NCBI RefSeq assembly: GCF_020882245.1
Contig: NC_083600.1
Span: forward strand, 18,166,001-18,230,000
Origin: Rhopalosiphum padi
Lineage: Eukaryota; Arthropoda; Insecta; Hemiptera; Aphididae
Reading direction: 5' to 3'
Length of the DNA: 64,000 nt
Both the position numbers and the translations under genes were made by a program. The first letter of the stretch is position 1; the number at the start of each line of letters is the position of its first letter. Shown here piece after piece: positions 25,273 to 37,333 of this stretch. The notes below the pieces were generated by a model. It made no database searches and was not told the origin of the DNA. It saw nothing but the letters and a program-made list of their open reading frames with translations.

Positions 25273-25635
25273 AATATCATCTATTTCATTCGCAGCGATC
25301 TTACTATAGAGCCCAGCGGTATTCAGTGTTGTAATAATGTAATTTGTTGGGTTTGTGTCGATTTTAAACATTTACGTGCATGTTTGATCGATTTTTGTGG
25401 TGCCAAAAGTAATGCAGTGCCAGCTAGTGTATCGAGTATATTCGAGTGTGCCGAACAACGTGCAGACAAGGCCGTCCTTGTCATTAAATCAGACCTAAAG
25501 GACATTTAGGACGAAAACAATATAGAAATATTCCAAAGTCAATTCGTCCAGATATTTTCATTTCGTGCCGCCGAAAGAATTCACTTGCACGTCAATCGGC
25601 CAATATGTACCTATAGAGTCTTTTATACACGCGTA
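25273..25635 (+). pseudogene. Broken coding-like fragment, Cys-rich start
   Basis: One plus-strand frame is open from 25273 to a TAG at 25507-25509 and, read past that stop, stays open to a TAG at 25636-25638, giving about 120 codons with a single interruption. The first part contains the Cys-rich CCNNVICWVCVDFKHLRAC, followed by a hydrophilic segment ending VLVIKSDLKDI. A good splice acceptor (CTATTTCATTCGCAG, ending 25295) lies at its start, so it may be an exon or exon remnant. The Cys/Trp pattern loosely recalls the zinc-binding PHD-like domains found in ORF1 of insect LINE elements, but spacing is not canonical. There is no start ATG. A minus-strand frame (25323-25505) overlaps it and cannot be fully excluded. 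Confidence 0.3.
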
Positions 25636-26297
25636 TAGCCTTGTCTCGGAAACGATTCAAATAAGATTTGTCCAGCGGCAACGAGTGCACAATAGAATCA
25701 GACGTTCTTTGTACGCATTTTATTGCAAACCCGATCGGGTTTATAGCAGCAGCCACTATATATATATTACATATTTCCACACGGCCCATACACTATGACC
25801 GTTTAATATTATGATACGATTTCAATCGTTTTATCGCCTGAAAATATCTTAGAAAATATAATATTATGTACTCGGAATCGTTTTTTGGATTAATAATTTG
25901 CCACAGTTTAACCGACTTGGAGATCAAAAAAATAAATATCATATTCAGACACATTTTTTTTTGGTGATTACACACACATTTACATCAATATTAAATTTCA
26001 AGCACAAGTACACGTCGAATTATGTAATTATTTTTATTTATTGTTTTTTTAGGCGATTATAAATAGAAGAGTTGATGGTCGTCGCAAAGACTACTCTAAT
26101 GAACATTTTTTTCAATCAATTCGAATCATTTTTTATGCTAATAATCATATCGAGTGGGGAACTGTGCATATGCTTAATTCCGCGATATCTATATTTAGAT
26201 AGACAAGTGCAAGGGTATTTTCATCATTTGAATAATGTTTTTAATTAAAATATATTTTTATTTAGTTAATTATGTAGATAAAATCTAATACGTTGGT

Positions 26298-26317
26298 ATG
26301 AAGTATATATACTTCAT
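26298..26317. repeat. Perfect 20-bp palindrome
   Basis: ATGAAGTATATATACTTCAT is self-complementary throughout. Confidence 0.7.
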
Positions 26318-27202
26318 TGCGCATTGAGTTTTAATGGAAACATTATAAATATGCTGTATGTTGGTTTTTATAATATTTAATAACGAATTTCATTATTACA
26401 TAATATATTGAACAGTTTTATTTTATCCATATTGATTCAATCTTGTGTATACGTTGGACGTAATTTATGGTCTTATTAATTTGCTTTAGCCACCAACTCA
26501 ATTCTGCACTGTGTGGTGTGAATAATATCTTGTTATTTAATTAACATTTTTACCACGCGGGATATTATTTTTATAGCCAATTAATTTTTGTTGAACATTT
26601 CCATTTAAAGGTTATAGTTTTTTTTTATGATCCCTATATAATACATTATCGAGATGTTTATTTTACTCGTTAGTTGTATTGCATATAGTATTATATTATA
26701 TTGAACAAACATTCTATTAAGAATTAAATCTTTAAAAAAATATTTTATCTTTATTTTGGAGTCAAAATCAGAATGTCAAAAATCATATATATCTACCTAC
26801 ATGATTGATCAGGGTTTATTTCAAGTATAACAAACAATTTAATAGCATAACAATTAATTATCAAGTAGATACGTGTAGAAATGTTATGTCATATAAAAAA
26901 AAGAACACGGTGTAATTATATGAATCATGTGATCTATGATGATAATAGAGCGGTATAAGTGGTTTATTTTAATAAGTAGTTTTGACTGTATAAGTCTTCT
27001 TGTGAGTGAATTGTGTTTTATAACGCCGTTGTTAAATAAAGTCTAAACTTCGTAGACTTAATGGTAATAACATATAGGTATTATTTAGAATTTTCAATAA
27101 TTTGTTAAAAAATTATGTTTACTATGAAATCAATTATTACCTATCATTATGCTATCGAACTATTTGTATCTAGTTAAGTATTAGCTACCAGATATTTAAG
27201 TA

Positions 27203-27218
27203 TACAGTATATACTGTA
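27203..27218. repeat. Perfect 16-bp palindrome
   Basis: TACAGTATATACTGTA is self-complementary throughout. Confidence 0.65.
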
Positions 27219-29080
27219 CTCATAGATGTCTCCATAATAAATGTTATGTATTATTATAGTAAAATTCTTTTTTTTAAATGTTGTTGGGATACAATAATAC
27301 ATTAAGATACATTGTTAGTTACATTAAAATTGATTAACAAACGTTCCTCAATAATATACCTAGTAGAAATATATTATATTGTAATTTATAAGTGGATTAT
27401 ACTATTACTATTACATAATCTAATATGGACTTGAAATTTGAATGTAGAAGATATTCCTTTATATAGTCATATACTCATATATTATAATATATACTCATAC
27501 CATAATACCATAACAATTATATCCAGTAAGTTTTAAAAACCTCTACACGTACATAGTTTTATGGTCACTAACTAAATTTGGCTTAAAACTTTTTTTGAAT
27601 GCGAAAATTTATCATTGCTTTTAAATTTATTGTAGCAAGTATACTCATCTACGTTCATCCTTCTATGAGCAATATTATTATTATTATCTTAGAATAAGAA
27701 CAAAACGATACTATACACTCACAGACTAGAATTTTTCAAGTTGGTGTATATTAAACCATTTACAAAATCTTTTAAATACTATATAATACATAATATTATA
27801 AATGTTATGTTAAATGAATGTAAATTTTGGAAGTTGAAACGCATTTATTAAATCGTTAGTTGAGTTGTTTTTTTAGTTTTTGCAATTTGAATATTCTTAT
27901 ATAGGCTTGTTATGCTCAGTTGGGCCGCACAAATCTCGGAGATTTCGATCACATCGTGGCTCTACACGCGCTTATTATTATTGTTGTAATGTACGTGACC
28001 GAGTCGAAAATTAAAAAATATAATTTAATTTTTTTGGGCACCACTGCTGATCAGGTCTTTTTCGTAAGGATGTTCCTATTTCGTGTTCGATATGGTTTTC
28101 ATTTTTTCATCTTTGTACGGTGAAGAAATGTCAAAATGCGATATTGAAACCGGACGCAAAGTACCACGACGCAGTAACGCACACATGCAAGGCTGTCAAG
28201 TCTAAGACTTGCGGCTATTGGATAATAATATACAGGATGATTCGTACTATCGAGTTCTTAATCATATACACATCCGACCGCGTATTAGGTTAAATAGTGC
28301 TCTACCACCTTATATTACCTAAACTAAATATTGTGCTTAAACGTCCATATAACACTGCTTGGCTATTTAATTGGAAATTATATAGTGCGTAATTCAATTT
28401 AAATTATGTTAACGTAAATTATTTGAATCAATTGGTATAACAGTATTACACATTTTATAGTAATATTAAACGAATGTTTAACAAATAATAATAATTTTTC
28501 GAAAATACAATAAAAAGAAAAAAGTTATTGCTGTTTCAATAATTGATATACATATTTCAGAAAAACTAAACTGATGAGAATTTTAAAAACAAAAAATACC
28601 TTTAAGGGCTTTTTAAAGTCCAAGAATACTCATTTTTTTGATTCAAATGTAATTTTTTTTTTTATTTATACGTATGGCAACAATAAATAACACCGAAGAG
28701 GTTTAAATGTCTAGCATAGATACTTTTTAGTTTATAATAGAAATCGATTACATAAAAAAAACGGGTGTGTCATAAATTGTATCGATTTTCTGTGGTATTT
28801 TCTTATGTACCAGTATAATATATAGAAATAAAATCAAAAATGACTCGAAGTTTATTATTTGCAACAAAAATTATTACCGGTAAGTATTATCATACTCGGA
28901 AATTGAATTACTCCTATACATATCGCTGGAAAATTTATCACAGACATGAACAAAAACAACGTGACGTTCAAAACTCATAGGTTCACTAACAACCTAAAAA
29001 GTTATTATTGACTATATAACGAAAATTGTTGACCGCAGCACGCATTGACGGCAAAACGAGGGCGTTTACAGGGGTATATA

Positions 29081-29382
29081 CAGAGTGATTTACTAGGCAC
29101 TGGCATGCTCACCCTTTTTTTCTTCAATAATGCAGTTATTCAAAATATGAATTTTAGACCAGATTTTCAAGTTCTTGCGATTTGTTTTTCTTCTTAAGGA
29201 GTATCTTGCGGAGGTATAAATTTCTATTTTTAAAACGAATACTCTTTTTTACAGTAAATTATTTAGCGGATAACAGTTTGTATTTTATTAAGTACATTTT
29301 ATAAAATTCCATAAATATGAATTTGATTAAGTTCATTATGATAAGAAAAATTTAGGGTTAGCATGTTTGGTGAATCACCCTG
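29081..29382. mobile_element. TA-flanked MITE (Tc1/mariner-like)
   Basis: The 302-bp element starts CAGAGTGATTTAC and ends with the inverted version GTGAATCACCCTG, and the match resumes as CATGCTCACCC / GGGTTAGCATG. It is bordered by TA on both sides (29079-29080 and 29383-29384), the duplication expected of Tc1/mariner transposases. There is no open frame. A related, larger copy lies at 49091-49705. Confidence 0.75.
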
Positions 29383-29384
29383 TA

Positions 29385-32300
29385 AACATAATAAATAATA
29401 GTAAATAGGCATTCGCATTGACGTTTAATTAGTCCCGGTGGACGACCAGAATATGTTACACGGCGCGTGCACTTGACCCCTTCTCGTAACTTGCTAGTGC
29501 GTCTGCTGCTGGTCCTCCATCATGTGTATAATATTATCATGTATATATATGCCTCATGACGTGTAGATACACGTATACGAATACAGTTTGTGCGGTATGT
29601 ACTATTACCGTCTACCCGTGCAAGTACAGATTGATATTAGACGGTATGTAGTCACGAATTTTATTCCAAAGCGCTCTGCCTGGGCTGTTGCGTTATTTTT
29701 ACTCGGAGTATAGGTAATAATATAATAGCAGCCGGTCTCGAGATAAAAAAAATAATAATAAATAGTGGTCGTCCATGAGAGCCGATATTTTATTAGAATG
29801 TTAAGAGCACTATACTAGCGCATATCGTATTGTAATTTATATCACGTGTGAACGATTACCTACTTTTTTCTGTACCGCACACTATATATACCTACACTTC
29901 CCGGTCGAATGTTATTGTGCTTTTACAATATAATCATAATATGATAGATGGTCGAAAATATCGTTTTCAAGGCGTCCGTATATTATATTATACCGTAGTG
30001 GCAGTAATATAATCGAAACTTGCATAAAATTCGCGCACCTTTGGTACCTACAACACTGTCACAACTCAAAATTCTGTTTTTTTCGAGTTACGGATTGTGC
30101 GGTTAGGTACATGTCAATAGCCATAATTTTAAAATCTACAAAATGTTATTGCAGGTTTCCGCCAGAAGTCGGAGACCAACTGACGTTTCCGTTATATACC
30201 TATATATTATTATACATTTTTGTCGGTTTATTAAATTTATTAACTTTTGTGGTTAAAAATAAAATTTTACCGCCACATTTTGAAAACTTTCTTTGTCGTG
30301 TAGTTGTATTATGGTTCTTTTGCAAACAAACATAAGAAATCGAGTCTACTTCATTTTGGTTTGAGGCGTACAAACATAGTAGTTCTTTGCAAATAATAAA
30401 ATAAAAAAAAAAATAAAAAACAATTAATAAAATGGCAGAAATGTGGATTAGCGATAAGCATTAAGTCACATACACAATTTAAAAATACTAGATATATAAT
30501 TTAAATTTTAAAACCAATCATTCGGATGAACATATCCAATTAAAAAATCTAATTTACTTAAAACTACTTGAGTTGAGATATTCTGTGCCAAGGGATCGAA
30601 CATTATTCGTATATTTTTTATTTTATACGTAAGCAGAGGGAAAAGGAAAAAGGCAGCAAAACCGTTGTTTTTCGATATTGATTGCAAAATAATTGAAATT
30701 CGCCTAGAACGCGAAGGGGCACGTGTTGCACCGCGATTTACGTCACGGCAACTTTTATTAAATTAAACGGGCAAGAATAATAATAATAATAAAAATATTA
30801 CACAGCGTTTTGTTTTAATAAAAATAATAATAATCGTTTCACGCGGCCAAATCAATCATTATCATCGACTAGAATCTCATCAATTTGCATTAATTTCTAA
30901 TATAACTTGTATTTACAGGGTCGTCGGACTGACGCGGTTGACGTACTGTGTTGCCCCAGAGCAGTTATTATTATTATTATTTCTTTATCCCCTTGATTTT
31001 TATGACCTAGAAGACAGCAAACCTTGATTTCGTGTTCGCGCAATGACCCGAAACGCACTGCAACAGCCAACATTACACTGCAGTACTGCATGTATATGCA
31101 CGTGCATATTAGGCAGTTCTAGGCACATGTTATATAACATCCCCATACGGTCATATCATATTATCATTGTTAATAAAAATGAGTTTATTATTATTAATAA
31201 TGATATTTATGTGTGTCATGTCATGTAAGGTGAAACAAATTGACTTAAATTTTCTTGTTAAAATTTATAAAAATATAGATACTTGTATGGTGCAAATTGC
31301 ATGCAAAGAAAAATAAATACGAAAAAAAAGAAAATCTCGATCGCATCTTAGGCTATATAATAATTATTGATGCATACATTTGTTTTATTTGTCATAAATT
31401 GCATTACATTTTTTTACTGCAGATTCAAAAAATATATTGAGTTGTTAAACTCTCAGTCTTGCAGGGTTATAAAATAGGAAGTCATAATATTATGTTTTTG
31501 TTTTAAATACAACATTTTTTTAATAATTAATTGGAAAATATGCTACCTTTCGATTTCATTTACATTTTTAAAAAATAATCATCTTTATTTTTTAGGAAAT
31601 TTAAACTTACAAATTTATTTATACTCATTTTATTATGTAATTTTAATTTTTATTAAAGTTTTTAAATAGAAACCAAATTAAATTGCATAATTTTTAATAT
31701 TCAAAGCATATTTTTGTATTTTACCCATTTTTAGTACATAATATTGCCTAACAGTTTTTCAATGTATCACTAGCCCGCAGATTATACGTATAATGTAGTT
31801 AGTATCATAGCATTGAGTCGGCTGGTTGCAAAAGTCAGTATGCCCATTTTCACAAAATTGAAATTTAGCTATAGTTAAACATTTATTCTTACTGGCCATT
31901 CTTTCTGCTTTAAAAATATTAGGTATTAAAATGCAATATTTATTTTATTTAATCTCTAATGTCAAACGTAAAGTGCAGAAGTGTATAATTGCAAAATGGC
32001 ATTACTACATACTACCTTTTACAACCGATTAACTCTTAAGAAATTGTCAGCTTTTTCTCTGTTGTAAATACGTGTTTACACGATGTGAGATTTTTTCAAA
32101 AATTAACATCAGTTACTGATAAAGGAGGTCAGAAATTGTACTGAAACGTAAAATAAAAATGTTGAGTTCATCCAAGTTTGCAAAGCAGAAAAGTTTATAA
32201 CGGACAATAGTACACTATCATTAGAAAAATTAAGAGTATAGATGATTACATTTTGATGCACGAAGTTCTTTTTATAATTTTTATCACTTTATCAGTACCA

Positions 32301-35300
32301 AGATCAGATTTTTTAAAAATGTTGTATAGCATAGAGCTAATAATTAAAAAATCTGTTATATTTTATGAGAGAATATTATTACTTACAAGTAGGGTCCAGA
32401 TTTGAATGCAATGATTTTATTTTTTAAGTGCACTAAAACAGTGCATTTCAAGTTCATAATTCATTTCATGTAATAGATATTACATTAAAATGAATTTTTT
32501 TTCTATTTTCGTCGTTTCTTTTTCAACATTTATAGAACTTCTTAGCATTTTCAGGTAATTTCATTAATTTTAAGTACATATATAGGTATTAACACAATAT
32601 TATACGATCTTTAAGCTTAAATTAGGAAATTAAAGTGTTATATCAAGAAATATTGTTTTAATAGTTTTTAAGTATTTTTATACGTTCCAAATGTCAATGT
32701 ATTGTTTATGAATTCGATAGCGTCTTTTTCTATACAGATTATCAGATGTCTTACGTGGACTCAAACAACTGGAGTTAAAGTGTGATCATTTTTTTTTTTT
32801 TTTGAGTTTAACATATTTATATATTATGCGTACCTGAGTTTGGTAAATTTATTTTGTATTTTTGTTAGTTTAGTTAAGATAAAAAAAGTGATAAAAATAC
32901 TCAAATTTAAAGCTACGTGTTCCCCTCACTCGATTACCTACTTATCAACTGCCAATCAAAACAATTTGGATAATTTTTTAAGGGTATTCAAATCCGGGCC
33001 CTATATACTAAATAATTAATAATTATTACTTTACACTAGGAACAGTAGGAATCGCGTATTCTACAGTTCGAATTCGAAACGTTGCTTCATGCAGTTGTAC
33101 ACAGCACCCGTTAAATCTTAAATAGCGCGAATATCGTTGTAATTAGTTTACGACGCGCAATAACTTATAGACAATAGGAGTAATTTAAGTATTTTCACGG
33201 CAATACAGCGGTCGGCAATTGGTAACGAAACGTATGTTCATTAATATTTATATTGTTCGTGTAATAGTACTATAGTAGATATATATAGTAGGTATATAGT
33301 TGGCGTGCTTCTGACGAATACGGGTTTAATGGATTAGACAAAAAAAATAAAAATAAATAAAAATAACAAACAAACGAACCGTGAAATCTGTAAAACATAA
33401 TATTCACGCGTAAACCAGCCTAATATTATATTATCTATTTTGTCACCGTCGTATAATGTAAAGGTACACCTCCGCGTTGTGGACTACCAATAGTGATCAT
33501 AAAGACGTCCGTCATCATCATTTGAGATTTTAACCACGCACACTACCTACGTACGCAATAATAACCGTGTAAAATCGTCGCAGCATTCTACCGGGTAAAT
33601 ATATTTATTTACATGATAATATATTGTACGCCATAAGCGCAATTAGTTTCAAATAGGATTCATAATTCTCCCCGACACCCTCCCACCAGCCAACAAAAAA
33701 AAAAAGAACAAATAACAGTCCAAATCTCCCTAAAAAGTATCGGTATCTGCTCACGGAAAGCCTCTCAAACCTATAGGAAGTACTAAATATTCATGTGTTT
33801 TTTACTGCACGGACGCGTACTCGAATTACTTCGTATAATATATCATATAACATCGATCGATGTATTTTATCGTATTATCCGATTACAAGCTTACTGAGTA
33901 TACCAAAAAGTTATAGAGAACTAGAATATATAATTGTTTTGATTATTTATTTATAAATATAATTTTAAGTATTATGAATTTCGAGTTGTTATCCATCGCA
34001 AGTAAGCTTTGAGTCTATAAGCTTTAAAAAATTAAAAATTAAAAAAAAATTGAAAAATCGACTCGTATGATATCGGTATTATAAGGAATTCTATGATTGA
34101 AAAATAAAAGGGGATTCGAGCTACTATATTAAAAAGAAAAATCAATTATGGGAAACGACTCGAGTGCGCTAATAAATATACCGATCATATTTAATCCGAT
34201 ACCCCTCCAAATCGTTATCCTATAGTATTATAATAATGGTAAACAGTTGCGTCACAACAGTGCCGTTTATAATAAATATAATATTGTTTAAGATAATATA
34301 TCGATCGACGATGGTGGCACGCAATCGTACGGGTCATTGAAAATCAAATGGTCTAGGAAACCTTAGGAAATCGCCCGCTAAAATACCGCTGTCGGTTGTA
34401 GTCACGGACAATTGATGAGTCCGAAACTCCGTACGGTTACTATTATTGTAGTAGGTATATACTTTATTATGGCGTGACAGCCAACGCGCGTGTTGACAAA
34501 ATGAAAATCGCTAGACTCGCGAGTAAAATAATAAAATAATTAAATCATACACTGTTTTATTATACAATTTTATCGTTGTACGTCTGCCGAGAGGAACAGA
34601 CGACCGGTTCATGCCGCTTTGCCAGATGTGTGTCAAGGTTTCGGCATTTCAGACGAAATAATTTTAATTATAAACACGTACATATAAGTCATAATTACAT
34701 TAGGTATTAGCCATTAATATGTGTATATTATAATATGTACATCCCTTTCGTGTCGAGATGATTTATTATAATATTTTTTATAGCTGATAACGACATACCG
34801 TTTATAGTATTTATACTTAATATTAAATTATACAATACGATTTAACATTGATATAAATTATTATTTATTAATGTCCTACAACCAAGTATATTTGTGTATT
34901 ATCACTATATTTAGGAATACTTAAATAGTTATATGTATATGAATTAAAAAGTAAGGATGTGATGTACAATACAAATTTTCTGATCTTTTTACATTTACGT
35001 ATAAAATAATAAACAATAAAGCTACAAAAGGTTCGCGTTTGCACTAATAAATACAAATATGCATAACGCACGAATAGATACTATTTACAAAATCTTACTA
35101 TTTGTATAATGTTTATCTTGTGTTTAAACTTTAAAGTAATAAAATATTTTGTTTAAATGTTTTTTTTATTTAAGTTCAAAATTAAGTATTCATCATCATC
35201 GTCATATTATGTTATATTATAGAATATGTTTGTTATATAGTTCATGAGTGCAGTAAGCTTTACAACAGTTTTTTTTAAGGGTGGAAGGGGTTGCTTAATG

Positions 35301-35890
35301 TTTTTTCAAACAGTTCATAGAATTTCGATAATTTTTAATCATTAACGGTAAGAACTGTGTTCGTAGAGAAAAAATGCACATAAACACAAATAAAGTTCTT
35401 ACCATTAAGTTTCGTGATAAGTCGATTTTCCTTAATATTAAAACATGAAAGGCAGAGTGTACATTTGATTATTGTGAACATATTCGCAATTGGCAATTGT
35501 ACGACGGAGACAGCAAATACGGATATAGCATATTTTTAAGACACTACCACGAATTTGGCAACTCGGGTCTAATTTTTGGTTTATTTTGACTCCGAGGGGG
35601 AAGGGGGAGTGTAATAGTATTACAGCAATAAAAGATCTCTGATATACCGGAAAACACGTCATTGTTATCATTGATTTTTAACTATTTAAGAGGCAATTTG
35701 ACAAGCCTCAAAACGTAAAAATAGACATAATACATTAATCTAATAATTATCTGTAAGTACTTATTTAGTTGGGCTTAATTGAAAACTGAGAGTGAGTTCG
35801 GATACCTGTAGCTCGCAGCTACCCCTTTAAACGTACACGCTTATCTGCTGGGTACATACATATCTATACAAGTAATCATACAAAAAGTAT
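29385..35890. other. Mostly AT-rich non-coding DNA
   Basis: Probable intron or intergenic DNA. GC-balanced islets lie at 29.44-29.52 kb and 34.2-34.65 kb, neither with a convincing exon. A 16-bp palindrome with an E-box-like core is at 31094-31109, a 14-bp palindrome (ACATCGATCGATGT) at 33850-33863, and an inverted pair of GGTAAGAACT words at about 35347-35404. Confidence 0.5.
31094..31109. repeat. 16-bp palindrome with GCACGTGC core
   Basis: ATATGCACGTGCATAT is perfectly self-complementary and centred on CACGTG, the E-box bound by bHLH proteins such as Myc/Max or Clock/Cycle families. Regulatory use is inferred only. Confidence 0.45.
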
Positions 35891-35895
35891 CGTAC

Positions 35896-36035
35896 CTGAA
35901 TCCCTGCAGTTTGTCTTGCATCTTGATCTTGCCGACCACGGTCATATCGGACTTGATCCCCACCGAGTACAACTCCTCCTCGTGGATGCTCATGCTAGCC
36001 ATTGCTCTGGCCATGTGCAACGTTCCCTCGTCCAT
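35896..36035 (-). CDS. Candidate coding exon, unknown protein
   Basis: On the minus strand, ATG at 36035 begins 46 codons plus two bases, ending at the splice donor TTCAG|GTACG (donor GT at 35895-35894). The peptide opens MDEGTLHMARAMASMSIHEE and continues through LYSVGIKSDMTVVGKIKM to DKLQGF. Codon use (GTG, ATC, AAG, GAG) is coding-like and contrasts with the neighbours. The frame is also open upstream of the ATG, reading ..NIVCRD, with possible acceptors such as AATAG near 36055, so an internal exon is possible. The alternating polar/hydrophobic pattern suggests beta strands; this is compatible with repeating-beta-groove lipid-transfer proteins (VPS13 or BLTP families), but that is only a guess. 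A CpG-rich patch lies just upstream. Confidence 0.5.
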
Positions 36036-36119
36036 GTCACGACAAACGATATTACTATTGGGTAAATCGCTTACGAGGGTTGTATACGTATAATAATAAT
36101 CTATAGAACTGTATTATTG

Positions 36120-36560
36120 TTATAGACCGGACGGACCAGACGACGATCGACGAACACTGCGGAGGAGTGGACAGTCGTCACCAGTGGCGTGTCGCTGACG
36201 AGTGTGGTGCGATGATATTGTTTTTTTTATTTTTTTTATAATTTGTTGTGTATAATATTATGGTGGTTACGCCGAGACGTACACGACCCGTGCAATGTGA
36301 GTGTATAGCCGAAGTGACCGAAAACAACCGTGTAAACGTGCGATGGAAATCCGTCACTGTTATAGCGGGCTCGTTGCACTGTCAAATACCGGGTAGCAAC
36401 TGAGTACTGACCGTCGGCGGCGGCGGCGGCGGCATCGGCGGCAGCAGCGTAAACCGTGCTCCGTCGTAAGCCGGTACAGAATCTGCCGCCGTTCAAGGTG
36501 TTCGTCGCCTATTGTTGTCGGACCGCCTTTACGGCTTGGGCGTCGTGCAGATAGCGCCAG
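36120..36560 (-). promoter_or_regulatory. CpG-rich patch, probable promoter/5' leader
   Basis: This 440-bp stretch is GC-rich and CpG-dense, with a CGG run (36415-36433), and lies just upstream (minus strand) of the exon at 35896-36035. A donor-like GACG|GTCAGT at 36412/36411 on the minus strand would suit an untranslated first exon. A minus-strand frame through the CGG run encodes an Ala-rich tract but has only a TTG start, so I treat it as non-coding. The second CpG-rich patch at 12.0-12.4 kb has the same relation to the 11.7 kb exon. Confidence 0.35.
36415..36433. repeat. CGG trinucleotide microsatellite
   Basis: About six CGG units, then an interrupted GGCATCGGCGGCAGCAG tail. Located in the CpG-rich patch. 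Confidence 0.8.
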
Positions 36561-37287
36561 AGTTATCGTAACACGACAATATTATTTAATATTGATAAAA
36601 TAATAATTATTTAATATTTTATTTGCCGAGTGGTGACTTCCGCAACGATGATACATCGTAGGTCCGTCGGTTTGTTGGTATATCTTTACGGTTGTCGTAT
36701 TACATAATGTACATATCTGTACAAATAGTATGTTGAAAACGTTACGTTGAGATTTTTCAGTTAAAATATCAGGAAAGTGATACGAATGTCCAGGGATTGA
36801 AACTGTTTAAATTTTTAATGGTTCCGATTTCAGTTTTGAGAACGGTTTTTGAAATATAATAGTTTGAGTTTGAGTTTTTAAGAACAATTTTTTTATTTGA
36901 TATTTTTTTAGTTATAGAATAATAATAACAATATCAATACTTTTTAATATCGCCATTTTTGTTAATGAACTCCTTCTCTTTGTACGAAAATTGCTTATTT
37001 TGACTAACTTATACTTTATAGCCAAAATAAGTTATTTAGAATATCTTATGTAGAATTATTCGTGTCACCTTTGTCGAAACATAAACAATAACTAACTTAA
37101 ACACAATAATTTATATTAGGTATATTGTAATATAATATTAGTTACTTATACCTACATAATAATATTATACTTATTCTTTTTGTATTGTTGTACGACTGTA
37201 TGGGACGACAATGGTTTAGCACGTGCTATCGCGTGCGTCGCATCAGACACGCTTCGGCAGAACTTCAACGATAATATTAATATTCAT

Positions 37288-37329
<42 letters not shown>

Positions 37330-37333
37330 TTAT
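37288..37333. repeat. ATA/ATT microsatellite
   Basis: ATA units turn into ATT units, making the array self-complementary; it would encode an Ile/Leu run in the frame that crosses it. Confidence 0.85.

Larger units (their letters stand above)
25640..29078. other. AT-rich non-coding DNA with palindromes
   Basis: No credible exon. Two perfect palindromes stand out: 20 bp at 26298-26317 and 16 bp at 27203-27218. At about 28230 the word ACAGGATGATTCGTAC resembles the terminus of the MITE family at 29081, but its partner end was not found. Confidence 0.5.

Noticed and set aside
28230..28260. Left end of another TA-type MITE
   Set aside because: The terminus resembles the 29081 family, but no matching right end was found downstream, so no element can be bounded.
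34411..34432. Hammerhead-ribozyme-like core (TGATGAGTCCGAAAC)
   Set aside because: The two core halves are joined without a stem II hairpin, and no matching stem I or III with a cleavage triplet was found. Probably coincidence.
36236..36496. Minus-strand frame with an Ala run
   Set aside because: It starts at TTG rather than ATG, and the Ala run is just the CGG microsatellite in the CpG-rich patch.
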